Source of the DNA: Micromonospora rosaria
Lineage (GTDB): Bacteria > Actinomycetota > Actinomycetes > Mycobacteriales > Micromonosporaceae
Length of the DNA: 36,411 bases
Assembly: GCF_001567585.1 (NCBI RefSeq)
Contig: NZ_LRQV01000065.1
Location: 1 to 36,411 of the forward strand
Reading direction: 5' to 3'
Numbering within the stretch: the first letter of the stretch is position 1; each line of letters opens with the position of its first letter. Positions 23,869-32,219 of the stretch are shown here, piece after piece. The notes beneath the pieces were generated by a model. It was not told the origin of the DNA and ran no database searches. It saw nothing but the letters and a program-made list of their open reading frames with translations. The position numbers were made by a program, and so were the translations under genes.

Positions 23869-25194
23869 GTGGAGTGGGCGGTACCGTTCGCGGTGGCCGC
23901 CGGCCTGATGGTCGGCCTGGCTGCCGGGTTCCTGCTGCCCAGGATGGTGTCGGCGCTGCGCCGGCGCTCCGCGTCGGGCGGAGCCGGCGGGCCCGGCCCG
24001 ACCGTTCGGTCCGCGTCGGGTGGATCGATCTTCGGCAGGGGGAGGCCCGCGATAGCCGACGACCAGCAGGCCGAGGTGCCCGGACTCGGCCGCAAGACGA
24101 TCGACTCGCTGCGTGCCGGGGTCGTGGTGCTCGGGCCCGACGACGTTCCGGTACTGGTCAACCCGGCCGCCCGGGCGATGGGCCTGCTGCGTACCGGTCC
24201 CCGCCCCGGCTCCATCGCCGCCCACCCGTTGATCCGTACCCTGGCCGGGCAGGTGCGGCGCACGGGCGTGCGCCGCGAGATCGAGCTGGACCTGCCCCGG
24301 GGCCGCGACAACGCCGGCCCGGACCCGCTCGGTGTGCATCTGCGGGCGATGGGGATCGGTGGTGGCTTCATCGCGGTGGAGGCCGCCGACGTCACCGAGT
24401 CGCACCGGCTGGCCCGGGTCCGCCGGGACTTCGTGGCCAACGTCAGCCACGAGTTGAAGACCCCGATCGGCGCGCTGCAACTGCTCGCCGAGGCGCTGCT
24501 GGACGCCACCGAGCCGGCCGGCGAGGGCTCACCCGACCTCTCCGAGGACCTGGTCGCGGCGCGCCGGTTCGCCGAGCGGATCCAGCACGAGTCGACCCGG
24601 CTGGGTCGACTGGTGCAGGAGTTGCTGGAGCTGACCCGGCTCCAGGGCGCCGAGCCGCAGCCCGCCCCGGAGCCGGTGACGGTGGACTGGGTCCTCGCCG
24701 AGGTGCTGGACCGGACCCGGACCAGCGCCACCGCCCGTCGGGCCGACGTCCAGGTGGTGGCGGAGACCGGCCTGACCGTGTACGGCAGCGACGCTCAACT
24801 CGCCACCGCCGTGGCGAACCTGGTGGAGAACGCGATCAACTACTCGGCCGAGGACACCGTGGTCCGGGTGGACGCCCGCGCCGACGGCGACGACGTCCGG
24901 ATCTCGGTCACCGACCAGGGCATCGGCATCGCGCCCACCGACGTCGACCGGATCTTCGAGCGGTTCTACCGGGCCGACCAGGCGCGGTCCCGCTCCACCG
25001 GCGGGACCGGTCTCGGGCTGGCCATCGTCAAACACATCGCCAGCAACCATGGCGGTCGGGTGGAGGTGTCGAGCACCCTTGGTGGTGGGTCGACGTTCAC
25101 CCTCCGGTTGCCTGCCCGCCCCCCGGAGGACCTGGCGGTGACACTCTCGTCGGCTGGTATCGAGCCCGGTCCGGTCGAGGTGTCGCAGGCCTGA
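23869..25194 (+). CDS. senX3: Phosphate-responsive sensor histidine kinase
   Basis: A 441-aa kinase with one N-terminal membrane helix (about 4-26) and a PAS-like region (about 75-175), as in SenX3/PhoR. The HisKA box FVANVSHELKTPIGALQLL contains His194, and the HATPase domain has NLVENAINYS, DQGIGI and GGTGLGLAIVKHI. It acts with RegX3 to induce phosphate-uptake genes when phosphate is low. The GTG start is leaderless (TACGAT 6 nt upstream). It lies between phoU and regX3. Confidence 0.94.
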   Translation: MEWAVPFAVAAGLMVGLAAGFLLPRMVSALRRRSASGGAGGPGPTVRSASGGSIFGRGRPAIADDQQAEVPGLGRKTIDSLRAGVVVLGPDDVPVLVNPAARAMGLLRTGPRPGSIAAHPLIRTLAGQVRRTGVRREIELDLPRGRDNAGPDPLGVHLRAMGIGGGFIAVEAADVTESHRLARVRRDFVANVSHELKTPIGALQLLAEALLDATEPAGEGSPDLSEDLVAARRFAERIQHESTRLGRLVQELLELTRLQGAEPQPAPEPVTVDWVLAEVLDRTRTSATARRADVQVVAETGLTVYGSDAQLATAVANLVENAINYSAEDTVVRVDARADGDDVRISVTDQGIGIAPTDVDRIFERFYRADQARSRSTGGTGLGLAIVKHIASNHGGRVEVSSTLGGGSTFTLRLPARPPEDLAVTLSSAGIEPGPVEVSQA

Positions 25195-25208
25195 CCCGCC
25201 GGTCCGAA

Positions 25209-25256
25209 CCGGCCGGGGTACGACAGGTTTGACCGGCCGGGGTACGGCAGGTCCGA
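25209..25256 (+). repeat. Two tandem 24-bp units between senX3 and regX3
   Basis: Both units begin CCGGCCGGGGTACG and differ at few bases; flanking GGTCCGAAC copies extend the repetition. They fill most of the 82-nt space between the two genes. Mycobacteria carry unrelated MIRU repeats in the same interval. Confidence 0.85.
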
Positions 25257-25276
25257 ACAGCAACGAAAGGAAACCC

Positions 25277-25960
25277 GTGAGTCGCGTACTGGTGGTCGAG
25301 GACGAGGAGTCGTTCTCCGACGCCCTGTCGTACATGCTCCGCAAGGAGGGCTTCGACGTCTCCGTCGCCGCGACGGGCACCTCCGCCCTCACCGAGTTCG
25401 ACCGGACCGGCGCCGACATCGTGCTGCTCGACCTGATGCTGCCCGAGATGTCGGGTACCGAGGTCTGCCGGCAGCTACGGCAGCGGTCGCACGTACCGAT
25501 CATCATGGTCACCGCCCGGGACAGCGAGATCGACAAGGTGGTCGGCCTGGAGATCGGGGCCGACGACTACGTGACCAAGCCGTACTCGCCCCGGGAACTG
25601 GTGGCCCGGATCCGGGCGGTGCTGCGCCGGCAGACCAGCGAGACGACCGAGTCCGGCACCCCGACGCTCGCCGCCGGGCCGGTTCGGATGGACATCGAGC
25701 GGCACGTGGTCACCGTCGACGGTGGCGCGGTGCAGTTGCCGCTCAAGGAGTTCGAGCTGCTGGAGCTGCTGCTGCGCAACGCCGGCCGGGTGCTGACCCG
25801 GGGCCAGCTCATCGACCGGGTCTGGGGCGCGGACTACGTGGGGGACACCAAGACCCTCGACGTGCACGTCAAGCGGTTGCGCTCGAAGATCGAGCCGGAG
25901 CCCTCCGCGCCGCGCTTCATCGTCACCGTCCGGGGCCTCGGCTACAAGTTCGAGCCGTAG
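25277..25960 (+). CDS. regX3: OmpR/PhoB-type response regulator
   Basis: A 227-aa response regulator. The receiver has VEDEE (7-11), phospho-acceptor Asp52 in LLDLMLPEM and Lys in YVTKPYSP. A winged-helix DNA-binding domain (about 130-225) has LPLKEFELLELLLRNAGRVLTR-type and TLDVHVKRLRSKIE-type helices. It controls phosphate-starvation genes with SenX3. GTG 25277 has an AAAGGAAA ribosome site 5 nt upstream. Confidence 0.95.
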   Translation: MSRVLVVEDEESFSDALSYMLRKEGFDVSVAATGTSALTEFDRTGADIVLLDLMLPEMSGTEVCRQLRQRSHVPIIMVTARDSEIDKVVGLEIGADDYVTKPYSPRELVARIRAVLRRQTSETTESGTPTLAAGPVRMDIERHVVTVDGGAVQLPLKEFELLELLLRNAGRVLTRGQLIDRVWGADYVGDTKTLDVHVKRLRSKIEPEPSAPRFIVTVRGLGYKFEP

Positions 25961-26078
25961 GCCGCCCCGCGAACCCTGGCGCGGCCCCGTCGTACCCCGT
26001 GCCGGGGTGCGGCGGCCGGGCAGCGGGGTCGGCGCTCCGCTGCGGATGCGCCACCCGTCGACCACCGGCCGCTGACCG

Positions 26079-27281
26079 GTGGCTCCACCCACTCGGTACC
26101 AGGTCGGGCTGCTGCTGGCCCAGACCGTCGTGGTGCAGGCGGTCACCTTCATGCTCCGGCCCGCCTCGGCGTACCAGGCGTTGCAGCTCGACGTGCCCGC
26201 CTCCTGGCTGGGCCTGCTCGGGGCGAGCTTCGCCGTCGCGCCGCTGGCCCTGGCGGTCCCCGCCGGCCAGGCCGTCGACCGGTACGGCGAGCGTCGTACG
26301 GCGCTGGCCGGCGCGGCCCTGCTGGCCGCCGCCGGGGTCGGGTTCGTCCTGCTCGGCGGGACGATCGCCGGGTTGGCGCTGGCCAGCGCGCTGCTCGGGA
26401 CCGGTCACCTCTGCGCGGTGGTGGCCCAGCAGGCACTGGTCGCCAACGCCACCCCGGCCGGCCGGTACGACGCCGCGTTCGGCTACTACACCTTCGCCGC
26501 CAGCCTCGGCCAGGCGCTCGGCCCGGGGCTGATCGTGCTCTTCGGCGGGGACCGCCCGATCCCGGACACCGGGGCGATCTTCCTCGGCGCCACCGTGGTC
26601 GCCCTGCCGCTGCTGGCCACCGCCGCCCTCCTGCGCCCCTCCGGGCAGCACCGCCGCGCCACCGCCGGCCGTACCGGCGGGGTGGCGGACCTGGTGCGGA
26701 CCCCCGGCGTGCCGCGCGCGCTGACGGTGAGCTGCGTCGTCCTGGCCGCCGTCGACGTCACGCTGGTCTACCTGCCGGCGCTCGGCGCCGAGCGGGGCAT
26801 CGCCGCCGGCACCATCGGCGTCCTGCTGGGGCTGCGCGCGGTCGCCTCGATGGTCTCCCGGCTGCTGCTCGGCCGCCTGGTCGCGGCCGTGGGCCGGCGC
26901 CGGCTGCTGATCGGTACCGTCGTCGTCTCCGCCGTCGGCCTCGGGGCGCTGCTGCCCCCGTTGCCGTTCTGGGCGATGGCGGTGGTGGTCGTCGTCGCCG
27001 GGCTGGGCCTCGGCGCGGGTCAGCCGCTGACCATGTCGTTCCTGGCCGAGTCCGCGCCGCCCGGGCTGCGGGGCCGGGCGATGTCGTTGCGGCTGACCGG
27101 CAACCGGCTCGGGCAGGTGCTGATCCCCAGCACCGCCGGCTTCCTCGCCGCCGGGGCCGGCTCAGCCGGCGTGCTGGCCTGCACCGCCGTGGGCCTGGCC
27201 GGCGCCGCCTGGGTCGCCACCGGCCTGCACCACCCCGCCCGCCCACCGGCGGCTCCGCCGCGCGGTGGGCGGGCGGAGTGA
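26079..27281 (+). CDS. MFS transporter
   Basis: A 400-aa major facilitator protein with about 12 membrane helices and a motif A-like PAGQAVDRYGERRTAL after helix 2. Cargo is not evident. The GTG start at 26079 lacks an obvious ribosome site or -10 box, so it is uncertain. Its 3' end encodes a Pro/Arg/Gly tail overlying a strong hairpin (27236-27275), and its TGA is the first part of palindromic element 4. Confidence 0.83.
   Translation: MAPPTRYQVGLLLAQTVVVQAVTFMLRPASAYQALQLDVPASWLGLLGASFAVAPLALAVPAGQAVDRYGERRTALAGAALLAAAGVGFVLLGGTIAGLALASALLGTGHLCAVVAQQALVANATPAGRYDAAFGYYTFAASLGQALGPGLIVLFGGDRPIPDTGAIFLGATVVALPLLATAALLRPSGQHRRATAGRTGGVADLVRTPGVPRALTVSCVVLAAVDVTLVYLPALGAERGIAAGTIGVLLGLRAVASMVSRLLLGRLVAAVGRRRLLIGTVVVSAVGLGALLPPLPFWAMAVVVVVAGLGLGAGQPLTMSFLAESAPPGLRGRAMSLRLTGNRLGQVLIPSTAGFLAAGAGSAGVLACTAVGLAGAAWVATGLHHPARPPAAPPRGGRAE
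27236..27275. terminator. 13-bp hairpin in the 3' end of the MFS gene
   Basis: CGCCCGCCCACCG (27236-27248) pairs without mismatch with CGGTGGGCGGGCG (27263-27275) around a 14-nt GC-rich loop. It ends 3 nt before palindromic element 4, so the two may act together as a terminator. Confidence 0.5.
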
Positions 27282-27330
27282 GAAGGGAACCTTTCTCTAC
27301 CGTATGCGTTAACAGGGGGCCCTTCCTTAC
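27278..27330 (-). repeat. Palindromic intergenic element, copy 4
   Basis: On the minus strand: GTAAGGAAGGGCCCCC, core GTTAACGCATACGGTAG, then the short-hairpin right end ending TTCTCAC. It exactly bridges two convergent genes: its right end supplies the TGA of the MFS gene (27279-27281) and its left end the TAA of the Cys-rich protein (27329-27327). Confidence 0.92.
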
Positions 27331-28127
27331 CCGCTGGCGGGGTGTGGGGCGATCTGGCCCTGGCGGGCGCGGGCCGCGCAGAGCTCCACCAGCTTCGCGT
27401 ACGCGGGCGCGCCGACCAGCGCGGTCAGCTCCGGGCCGTACGAGACGTACATCGGCTCGCTGCCCACGTGCGCGTCGGTCGACGAGGTGCACCACCAGTG
27501 CAGGTCGTGCCCGCCCGCGCCCCAGCCCCGCCGGTCGAACTCGGCGAGCGTGGAGACCAGCACCTTGGTGTTGTCCGGGCGCTTGTGCCACTCCTGGTCC
27601 CGCCGGACCGGCAACTGCCAGCAGACGTCCGGCTTGTACTCCAGCGGGTGCACCCCGTCCCGCAGCGCCTGCGCGTGCAGGGCGCAGCCGCCGCCACCGG
27701 GGAAGCCCGGGTCGTTGAGGAAGACGCAGGGGCCCTCGGCGTCGCGGGTGGCGGTGCGCCGGGCCGGGTTCTTGCCGTCGATGGTGTCGTTCTCGGTCCA
27801 GTTCTTGAAGCCCCGGCGGTGGCGCTGCCAGGTGTCCGGGGTGAGCCGCTTGACCGCCGTCCGGACCCGCTTCTCGTCGTCGGCGTCGGTGAAGAACGCC
27901 CCGTGCGAGCAGCAGCCGTCGGCGGCGCGACCGGCGACGATGCCGTGGCAGCCCTGACCGAAGACGCAGGTCCAGCGGGACAGCAGCCAGGTCAGGTCGG
28001 CCCGGACGAGGTGGTTCTCGTCGGCCGGGTCGACGAACTCGATCCACTCGCGCGGGAAGTCCAGCGGGACCTCCCGGCTGCGCGGATCCTGCGGGTCGTC
28101 CACCAGCGCCTGGATCTCAATCGTCAC
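27327..28127 (-). CDS. Cys-rich conserved protein (Rv0495c-like)
   Basis: A 266-aa soluble protein with nine cysteines. The clusters are C54-x5-C60-H61, C72-C73-x-H75, C134, C148-x2-H151 and C169. The spacing suggests a metal or Fe-S site; the pattern recalls YkgJ/DUF3109-type proteins, but I cannot confirm the family. Gene order (opposite strand, next to ppx) matches the M. tuberculosis conserved hypothetical Rv0495c. It starts with GTG 28127, 6 nt after TACCCT on the minus strand. Its TAA stop is inside palindromic element 4. Confidence 0.75.
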   Translation of the reverse strand: MTIEIQALVDDPQDPRSREVPLDFPREWIEFVDPADENHLVRADLTWLLSRWTCVFGQGCHGIVAGRAADGCCSHGAFFTDADDEKRVRTAVKRLTPDTWQRHRRGFKNWTENDTIDGKNPARRTATRDAEGPCVFLNDPGFPGGGGCALHAQALRDGVHPLEYKPDVCWQLPVRRDQEWHKRPDNTKVLVSTLAEFDRRGWGAGGHDLHWWCTSSTDAHVGSEPMYVSYGPELTALVGAPAYAKLVELCAARARQGQIAPHPASG

Positions 28128-28175
28128 CGGCCCAGGGTACGCCCGGTCCCGGCTGCGGTCCGGAGAGCCGGGGAA

Positions 28176-28181
28176 TAGGGT
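28176..28181 (+). promoter_or_regulatory. -10 box of ppx (leaderless start)
   Basis: TAGGGT lies 7 nt before ATG 28189, the same box and spacing as at murB. Confidence 0.6.
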
Positions 28182-28188
28182 CTGCTGC

Positions 28189-29133
28189 ATGCGACTGGGT
28201 GTCCTCGACGTCGGTTCCAACACGGTGCACCTGCTGGTGGTGGACGCCCACCACGGGGCGCACCCCTGGCCGGCGCACTCGGAGAAGGTGGTGCTCCGGC
28301 TCGCCGAGCAGATCGGCCCGGACGGCGCGCTCACCGAGTTCGGCGCGGAGGGGCTGGTCAAGGCGGTCGCCGGGGCCCGCGCGGCGGCGACCGGGCTGGG
28401 CGCGGAGACCCTGATCGCGTTCGCCACCTCCGCGGTCCGGGACGCCACCAACGCCCCCGAGGTGCTGGCCCGGGTCCGGGACACCACCGGGGTACGGCTG
28501 GAGGTGCTCTCCGGGGCGGACGAGGCGCGGATGACCTTCCTCGCGGTCCGGCGCTGGTTCGGCTGGTCGGCGGGGCGGCTGCTGGTGCTGGACATCGGCG
28601 GCGGGTCGCTGGAGATCGCGGCCGGGATCGACGAGGACCCGGACGTCGCGGAGTCGCTGCCGCTGGGGGCCGGCCGGCTGACCCGGGACTGGCTCGGGAT
28701 CGCTCCGGGCGACGCGGCGCCACCCCCGGCGGAGGCCGTCGAGCGGCTCCGGGAGCACGTCGACACGCTGCTCGACCCGGTGGTGGCGCGGATGACCGCG
28801 GTGGGCTGGGAGCGTCCGGTGGCCACCTCGAAGACCTTCCGTACCCTGGCCCGGCTCGCCGGGGCGGCGCCCTCCGGGGCTGGGCTGTGGGCCCGCCGCC
28901 GGCTGACCCGCACCGGGGTACGACAGGTGCTGGGCTTCGTCCGGCACATCCCCCCGGCCCAGCTTCCCGAACTGGAGGGGGTCAGCGTCGGTCGGGCCCA
29001 CCAGTTGCTGGCCGGCGCGGTGGTGGCCGAGGCGGTGATGCGGCGGCTGGGCGTGGACGCGGTGGACATCTGCCCGTGGGCGTTGCGGGAGGGCGTGATC
29101 CTGCGCCGGCTGGACCATCTCGAACCGGTGTGA
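28189..29133 (+). CDS. ppx: Ppx/GppA family exopolyphosphatase
   Basis: A 314-aa member of the short actinobacterial Ppx/GppA type (two RNase-H-like halves without the C-terminal HD extension). It degrades polyphosphate and/or hydrolyses pppGpp. It has the phosphate-1 loop LDVGSNTVHLLV, FATSAVRDATN with the catalytic-region Arg/Asn, and the phosphate-2 loop LDIGGGSLEI. The locus (Rv0496-like) fits phosphate control by the nearby SenX3-RegX3. The start is leaderless. Confidence 0.93.
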   Translation: MRLGVLDVGSNTVHLLVVDAHHGAHPWPAHSEKVVLRLAEQIGPDGALTEFGAEGLVKAVAGARAAATGLGAETLIAFATSAVRDATNAPEVLARVRDTTGVRLEVLSGADEARMTFLAVRRWFGWSAGRLLVLDIGGGSLEIAAGIDEDPDVAESLPLGAGRLTRDWLGIAPGDAAPPPAEAVERLREHVDTLLDPVVARMTAVGWERPVATSKTFRTLARLAGAAPSGAGLWARRRLTRTGVRQVLGFVRHIPPAQLPELEGVSVGRAHQLLAGAVVAEAVMRRLGVDAVDICPWALREGVILRRLDHLEPV

Positions 29134-29160
29134 CCAGCGGTGACCGTGGTATGCGCATTT

Positions 29161-29175
29161 GTGACTGCTCGTCAC
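29161..29175. promoter_or_regulatory. Dyad GTGAC-N5-GTCAC upstream of the isomerase
   Basis: GTGACTGCTCGTCAC is symmetric at its arms and lies next to the -35 position of the following gene's promoter. It resembles a CRP-type site, but the spacing between GTGA and TCAC is one base too long. Confidence 0.35.
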
Positions 29176-29209
29176 GATGCCGCAATCGGCGCGCGTTACC
29201 CTCGACGGT

Positions 29210-30016
29210 GTGACTTCCCGCGTCCCGGTGCTCCTGTCCACCTCCTCGGTCTTCCCGGAACGGACCGCGGCGGCCTTCCAGATGGCCGCCGCCCTTGGCT
29301 ACGACGGGGTCGAGGTGATGGTCTGGACCGACGCCGTCAGCCAGGACGCCGGGGCGCTGCGCGGCCTCGCCGAGCACTACGGCGTGCCGGTGCTCTCGGT
29401 GCACGCCCCCTGCCTGCTGGTGACCCAGCGGGTGTGGAGCCCGGACCCGTGGGAGCGGCTGCGCCGGGCCGCCGAGCTGGCCGAGACGCTGGAGGCGCCG
29501 ACGGTGGTGGTGCACCCGCCCTTCACCTGGCAGCGTGACTACGCCCGGACCTTCGCCGACGGGCTGGACGACATCGCCGGCCGCTTCGGCGGGCTACGGT
29601 TCGCGGTGGAGAACATGTACCCGGTGCGGATGGCCGGCCGGCAGTTCGTCCCGTACGTCCCGGGGTGGGATCCGACCGAGACCGGGTACGCCTCGTACAC
29701 CCTCGACCTGTCGCACTGCGCCGCCTCGCACACTGACGCGCTGGCGATGGCCGACCGGATGGGCGCCGGCCTGGCCCACGTGCACCTGGGCGACGGCACC
29801 GGCGAGGGGCGCGACGAGCACCTGGTGCCGGGGCGGGGCAACCAGCCCTGCGCCGAGGTGCTGCGCTCGCTGGCCGGCCGGGGGTTCACCGGCTCGGTCG
29901 CGGTCGAGGTGACCACCCGGGGCGCGAAGAGCCGCGCCCTGCGCGAGGCCGACCTGCGCGAGGCGCTGGAGTTCGCCCGTGCCCACCTGACCGCCCCCTC
30001 CCCGGTCGACGTCTGA
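29210..30016 (+). CDS. Sugar phosphate isomerase/epimerase-like protein (Rv0498-like)
   Basis: A 268-aa xylose-isomerase-like TIM barrel (AP endonuclease 2 family fold). Metal-site residues lie in GYDGVEVM, VLSVHAPC, VVVHPPF, FAVENMY, LDLSHC, LAHVHLGD and VAVEVTT. Substrate is unknown. It matches Rv0498 in position, after ppx. GTG 29210 is 7 nt after TACCCT (29197-29202), which supports it over an in-frame start at 29177. Confidence 0.86.
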   Translation: MTSRVPVLLSTSSVFPERTAAAFQMAAALGYDGVEVMVWTDAVSQDAGALRGLAEHYGVPVLSVHAPCLLVTQRVWSPDPWERLRRAAELAETLEAPTVVVHPPFTWQRDYARTFADGLDDIAGRFGGLRFAVENMYPVRMAGRQFVPYVPGWDPTETGYASYTLDLSHCAASHTDALAMADRMGAGLAHVHLGDGTGEGRDEHLVPGRGNQPCAEVLRSLAGRGFTGSVAVEVTTRGAKSRALREADLREALEFARAHLTAPSPVDV

Positions 30017-30060
30017 GCCGGGGACCCGCCACGCGGCACGGGGGCGCGGCCGGGGGCGGG

Positions 30061-30633
30061 TCAGCTCACCGGCGTGAGCGACTCGTCGGCCGGGGCGGCG
30101 GCCTGGTCGCTGACCGCGGCCCGCTTGCGGGCCCGGTGCGCGGCGACGTGGGAGCGGGTGGCGCAGCGCTCCGAGCAGAACCGCCGGCAGCAGTTCGACG
30201 AGGTGTCCAGGTACACGTTGCGGCAGCGGTCGTCGGCGCAGACGCCGAACCGGGCGCTGCCGTACTCGCAGAGCCAGACCGACAGCCCCCAGACCGCGCC
30301 GGCCAGGTACTCCGCGCTCACCGACGCGCCCCGGCCGGTGACGTGCATGTGCCAGTCGCTGGAGTCGTGCCCCGAGATCCGGGGCTGCACCGGGTACGCC
30401 GCCAGCAGGGTGTTCAGCTCGGTCACCGCCTCCGCGTCCCGCCCGGAGGTGCCGTACTCGAAGACGTCCCGCAGCCGTTTCTGCGCCCGCCGGAAGATCG
30501 TCAGATCCCGCTCCGCGACCTCGTCACGCATCCAGGCGTGTTCGTCGGGGAAGAGGGCCCGCAGGGCGTCGAGGTCGTCCAGTCGCGCGTTGACCAGGTC
30601 GACACCGGTCCGGGCGTACGCGTCGAAGTCCAC
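30061..30633 (-). CDS. CGNR zinc-finger domain protein
   Basis: A 190-aa protein. The N-terminal ABATE-like helical domain (about 1-125) is followed by a zinc finger with C132-x4-C137 and C153-x3-C157. The signature CGNR is here CATR (157-160), followed by basic helix SHVAAHRARKRA. This family is thought to be DNA-binding and stress-related. GTG 30633 is leaderless (TACGGT 6 nt upstream on the minus strand). The preceding ATP-grasp gene ends only about 20 nt upstream, but the promoter suggests its own transcript. Confidence 0.85.
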   Translation of the reverse strand: MDFDAYARTGVDLVNARLDDLDALRALFPDEHAWMRDEVAERDLTIFRRAQKRLRDVFEYGTSGRDAEAVTELNTLLAAYPVQPRISGHDSSDWHMHVTGRGASVSAEYLAGAVWGLSVWLCEYGSARFGVCADDRCRNVYLDTSSNCCRRFCSERCATRSHVAAHRARKRAAVSDQAAAPADESLTPVS

Positions 30634-30651
30634 ACCTCAACCGTAGACGAC

Positions 30652-31818
30652 TCACGGACCACGTGGCGCGTCGATGTAGTGCGGCAGGAAGCGGGCGAGG
30701 TTGTCGGTGATCAGGCCCGGACTCTCCCGGATGCCGAGGCCCGCGGACTCGCCGTCGACGATCCAACTGCCCAGCACCGTCCGGCTGCCGGCGAACTCCG
30801 GCAACGGCCGGAACTCCTGGTAACAGAAGCCCTCCGCGCCGTAACCGCTCGGGTTGCTGATCTCGGTGTCGCCGGTGACGATGCGGACCGACCCGCCCTC
30901 CCGCCCGAGCAGCGGCTTCGCCACGTACTCGGTCATCGCGCGGGGGCCGTCCAGGTACGCCGGCAGCAGCAGCTCGTGGCCCGGGTACAGCTCCCACAGG
31001 ACGGCGAGCAGCGCCTTGTTCGACAGCAGCAGCTTCCAGGCCGGCTCGATCCAGGTGGTCGGGGTGCCCGGGTCCAGCGCCAGCGGCCCGTACGGCTCGG
31101 CGAGCATCCACTCCCAGGGGTACAGCTTGAAGCAGGTGACGACCGGCCGGTCGCCGGCGTCGACGAAGCGCCGGCCGTCCCACCCGATCCGCTGGATCGG
31201 CAGCAGGTGCACGTCCAGGCCCGCCTGCCGGGCGGTCTCGGCCAGGTAGCCGGCGGTGATCTGGTCCTCCCCGGACTCCTCCTCGCTGGACCAGACCACG
31301 TGCACCCGGGGCTCGTGCAGCCCGGCGCCGATCCGGTGCCAGGCGGCGACGAGCCGCTCGTGCAGGCTGTTCCACTGGTCCAGCTCGGGCCGGGTGTCCT
31401 CCAGCCAGAACCACTGGATGATGCCCGCCTCGACCAGCGAGGTGGGCGTGTCGGCGTTGTACTCCAGCAGCTTCGGCGGCCACGAGCCGTCGTAGCAGAG
31501 GTCGAACCGGCCGTACAGCATGGGCGGGGCCTCGCGCAGCGACCGGGCCACCGCCTCGGCCGCCCAGCCGGGAATGCCGAAGTCGGCGTACCGGTGGTGG
31601 GCCACCACGTGCTCGGCGGCGGCCACCGACATCCGGTGCAGCTCCTCGGTGGCCTCCTCCAGGCGGAGCACCTCGTCGAGGTCGAAGGCGTACGCGGCGC
31701 TCTCGTCCCAGTAGGACATCACCTCGCCGCCGGGCAGCTCGGTGTCGACGTAGACCAGGCCCTGCTCCCGGACCGTGTCGTTCCAGCCGGGGCGGGGCTC
31801 GACGGCCACCCGGCGCAT
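30652..31818 (-). CDS. Glutathionylspermidine-synthase-like ATP-grasp protein
   Basis: A 388-aa protein of the GSP_synth/YgiC-type ATP-grasp family, without an amidase domain. RFDLCYDGSW (104-113) and KLLEYNADTP (116-125) hold Mg-ATP-binding residues, and LLLSNKALLAVLWELYPGH and a C-terminal QEFRPLPEF are typical. It forms amide bonds between a carboxylate and an amine; actinobacteria lack glutathione, so the substrate is unknown. ATG 31818 follows the lipoprotein stop by 1 nt, showing coupling with it, as YgiC pairs with YgiB in enterobacteria. Confidence 0.85.
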   Translation of the reverse strand: MRRVAVEPRPGWNDTVREQGLVYVDTELPGGEVMSYWDESAAYAFDLDEVLRLEEATEELHRMSVAAAEHVVAHHRYADFGIPGWAAEAVARSLREAPPMLYGRFDLCYDGSWPPKLLEYNADTPTSLVEAGIIQWFWLEDTRPELDQWNSLHERLVAAWHRIGAGLHEPRVHVVWSSEEESGEDQITAGYLAETARQAGLDVHLLPIQRIGWDGRRFVDAGDRPVVTCFKLYPWEWMLAEPYGPLALDPGTPTTWIEPAWKLLLSNKALLAVLWELYPGHELLLPAYLDGPRAMTEYVAKPLLGREGGSVRIVTGDTEISNPSGYGAEGFCYQEFRPLPEFAGSRTVLGSWIVDGESAGLGIRESPGLITDNLARFLPHYIDAPRGP

Positions 31819-31819
31819 C

Positions 31820-32110
31820 TCAGCCGCCGCTGCTGCCGCAGTCGGCGAGGTAGGTGCCGAAGCCGCCACGGTCGGGCACCGTCGTGCCCGTCGGAGCCGA
31901 CCGGTCGGCGCTGGTGACCGGGGTGTCCACGGTCGCCGGCACCTGCATGGCCAGCACCACCGTGCCCCCACCGCCGGTCGGGCCGAGCGCGCAGTCGTCA
32001 TCGTCGTCGTCGGAGGAGAGGTTGCAGCCGGAGAGGACCAGCGCCAGGGCGGTGAGGGTGCCGATCTGCACGCTGGCCGACCGGAGCCGGCGTCGAGGAC
32101 GTTCTGCCAC
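31820..32110 (-). CDS. Small lipoprotein with poly-Asp segment
   Basis: A 96-aa protein with a basic N-terminus (RPRRR), a hydrophobic stretch and a lipobox LSGC (Cys29). The mature part begins with six consecutive Asp (34-39) and has two further Cys (40 and 91), and it is Gly/Thr-rich. It is likely an exported, lipid-anchored, possibly metal-binding protein. GTG 32110 lies 7 nt after TACAAC. It is co-transcribed with the ATP-grasp gene. Confidence 0.75.
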   Translation of the reverse strand: MAERPRRRLRSASVQIGTLTALALVLSGCNLSSDDDDDDCALGPTGGGGTVVLAMQVPATVDTPVTSADRSAPTGTTVPDRGGFGTYLADCGSSGG

Positions 32111-32156
32111 GTGCCCCGTTGTAGCCGATCGGGTCAATCCCCGCTGCCCCGGGTAG

Positions 32157-32211
32157 GTGTAAGGAAGGGCCCCCTATTAACGCATACGGTAGAGAAGGGT
32201 TCCCTTCTCAC
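32157..32211 (+). repeat. Palindromic intergenic element, copy 5a
   Basis: A full-length copy: GTGTAAGGAAGGGCCCCC at the left, core ATTAACGCATACGGTAG, and the right hairpin AGAAGGGTTCCCTTCT ending CAC. It lies in the divergent region between the lipoprotein and proline dehydrogenase genes, unlike the copies at gene ends. Confidence 0.92.
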
Positions 32212-32219
32212 GGCCACGT

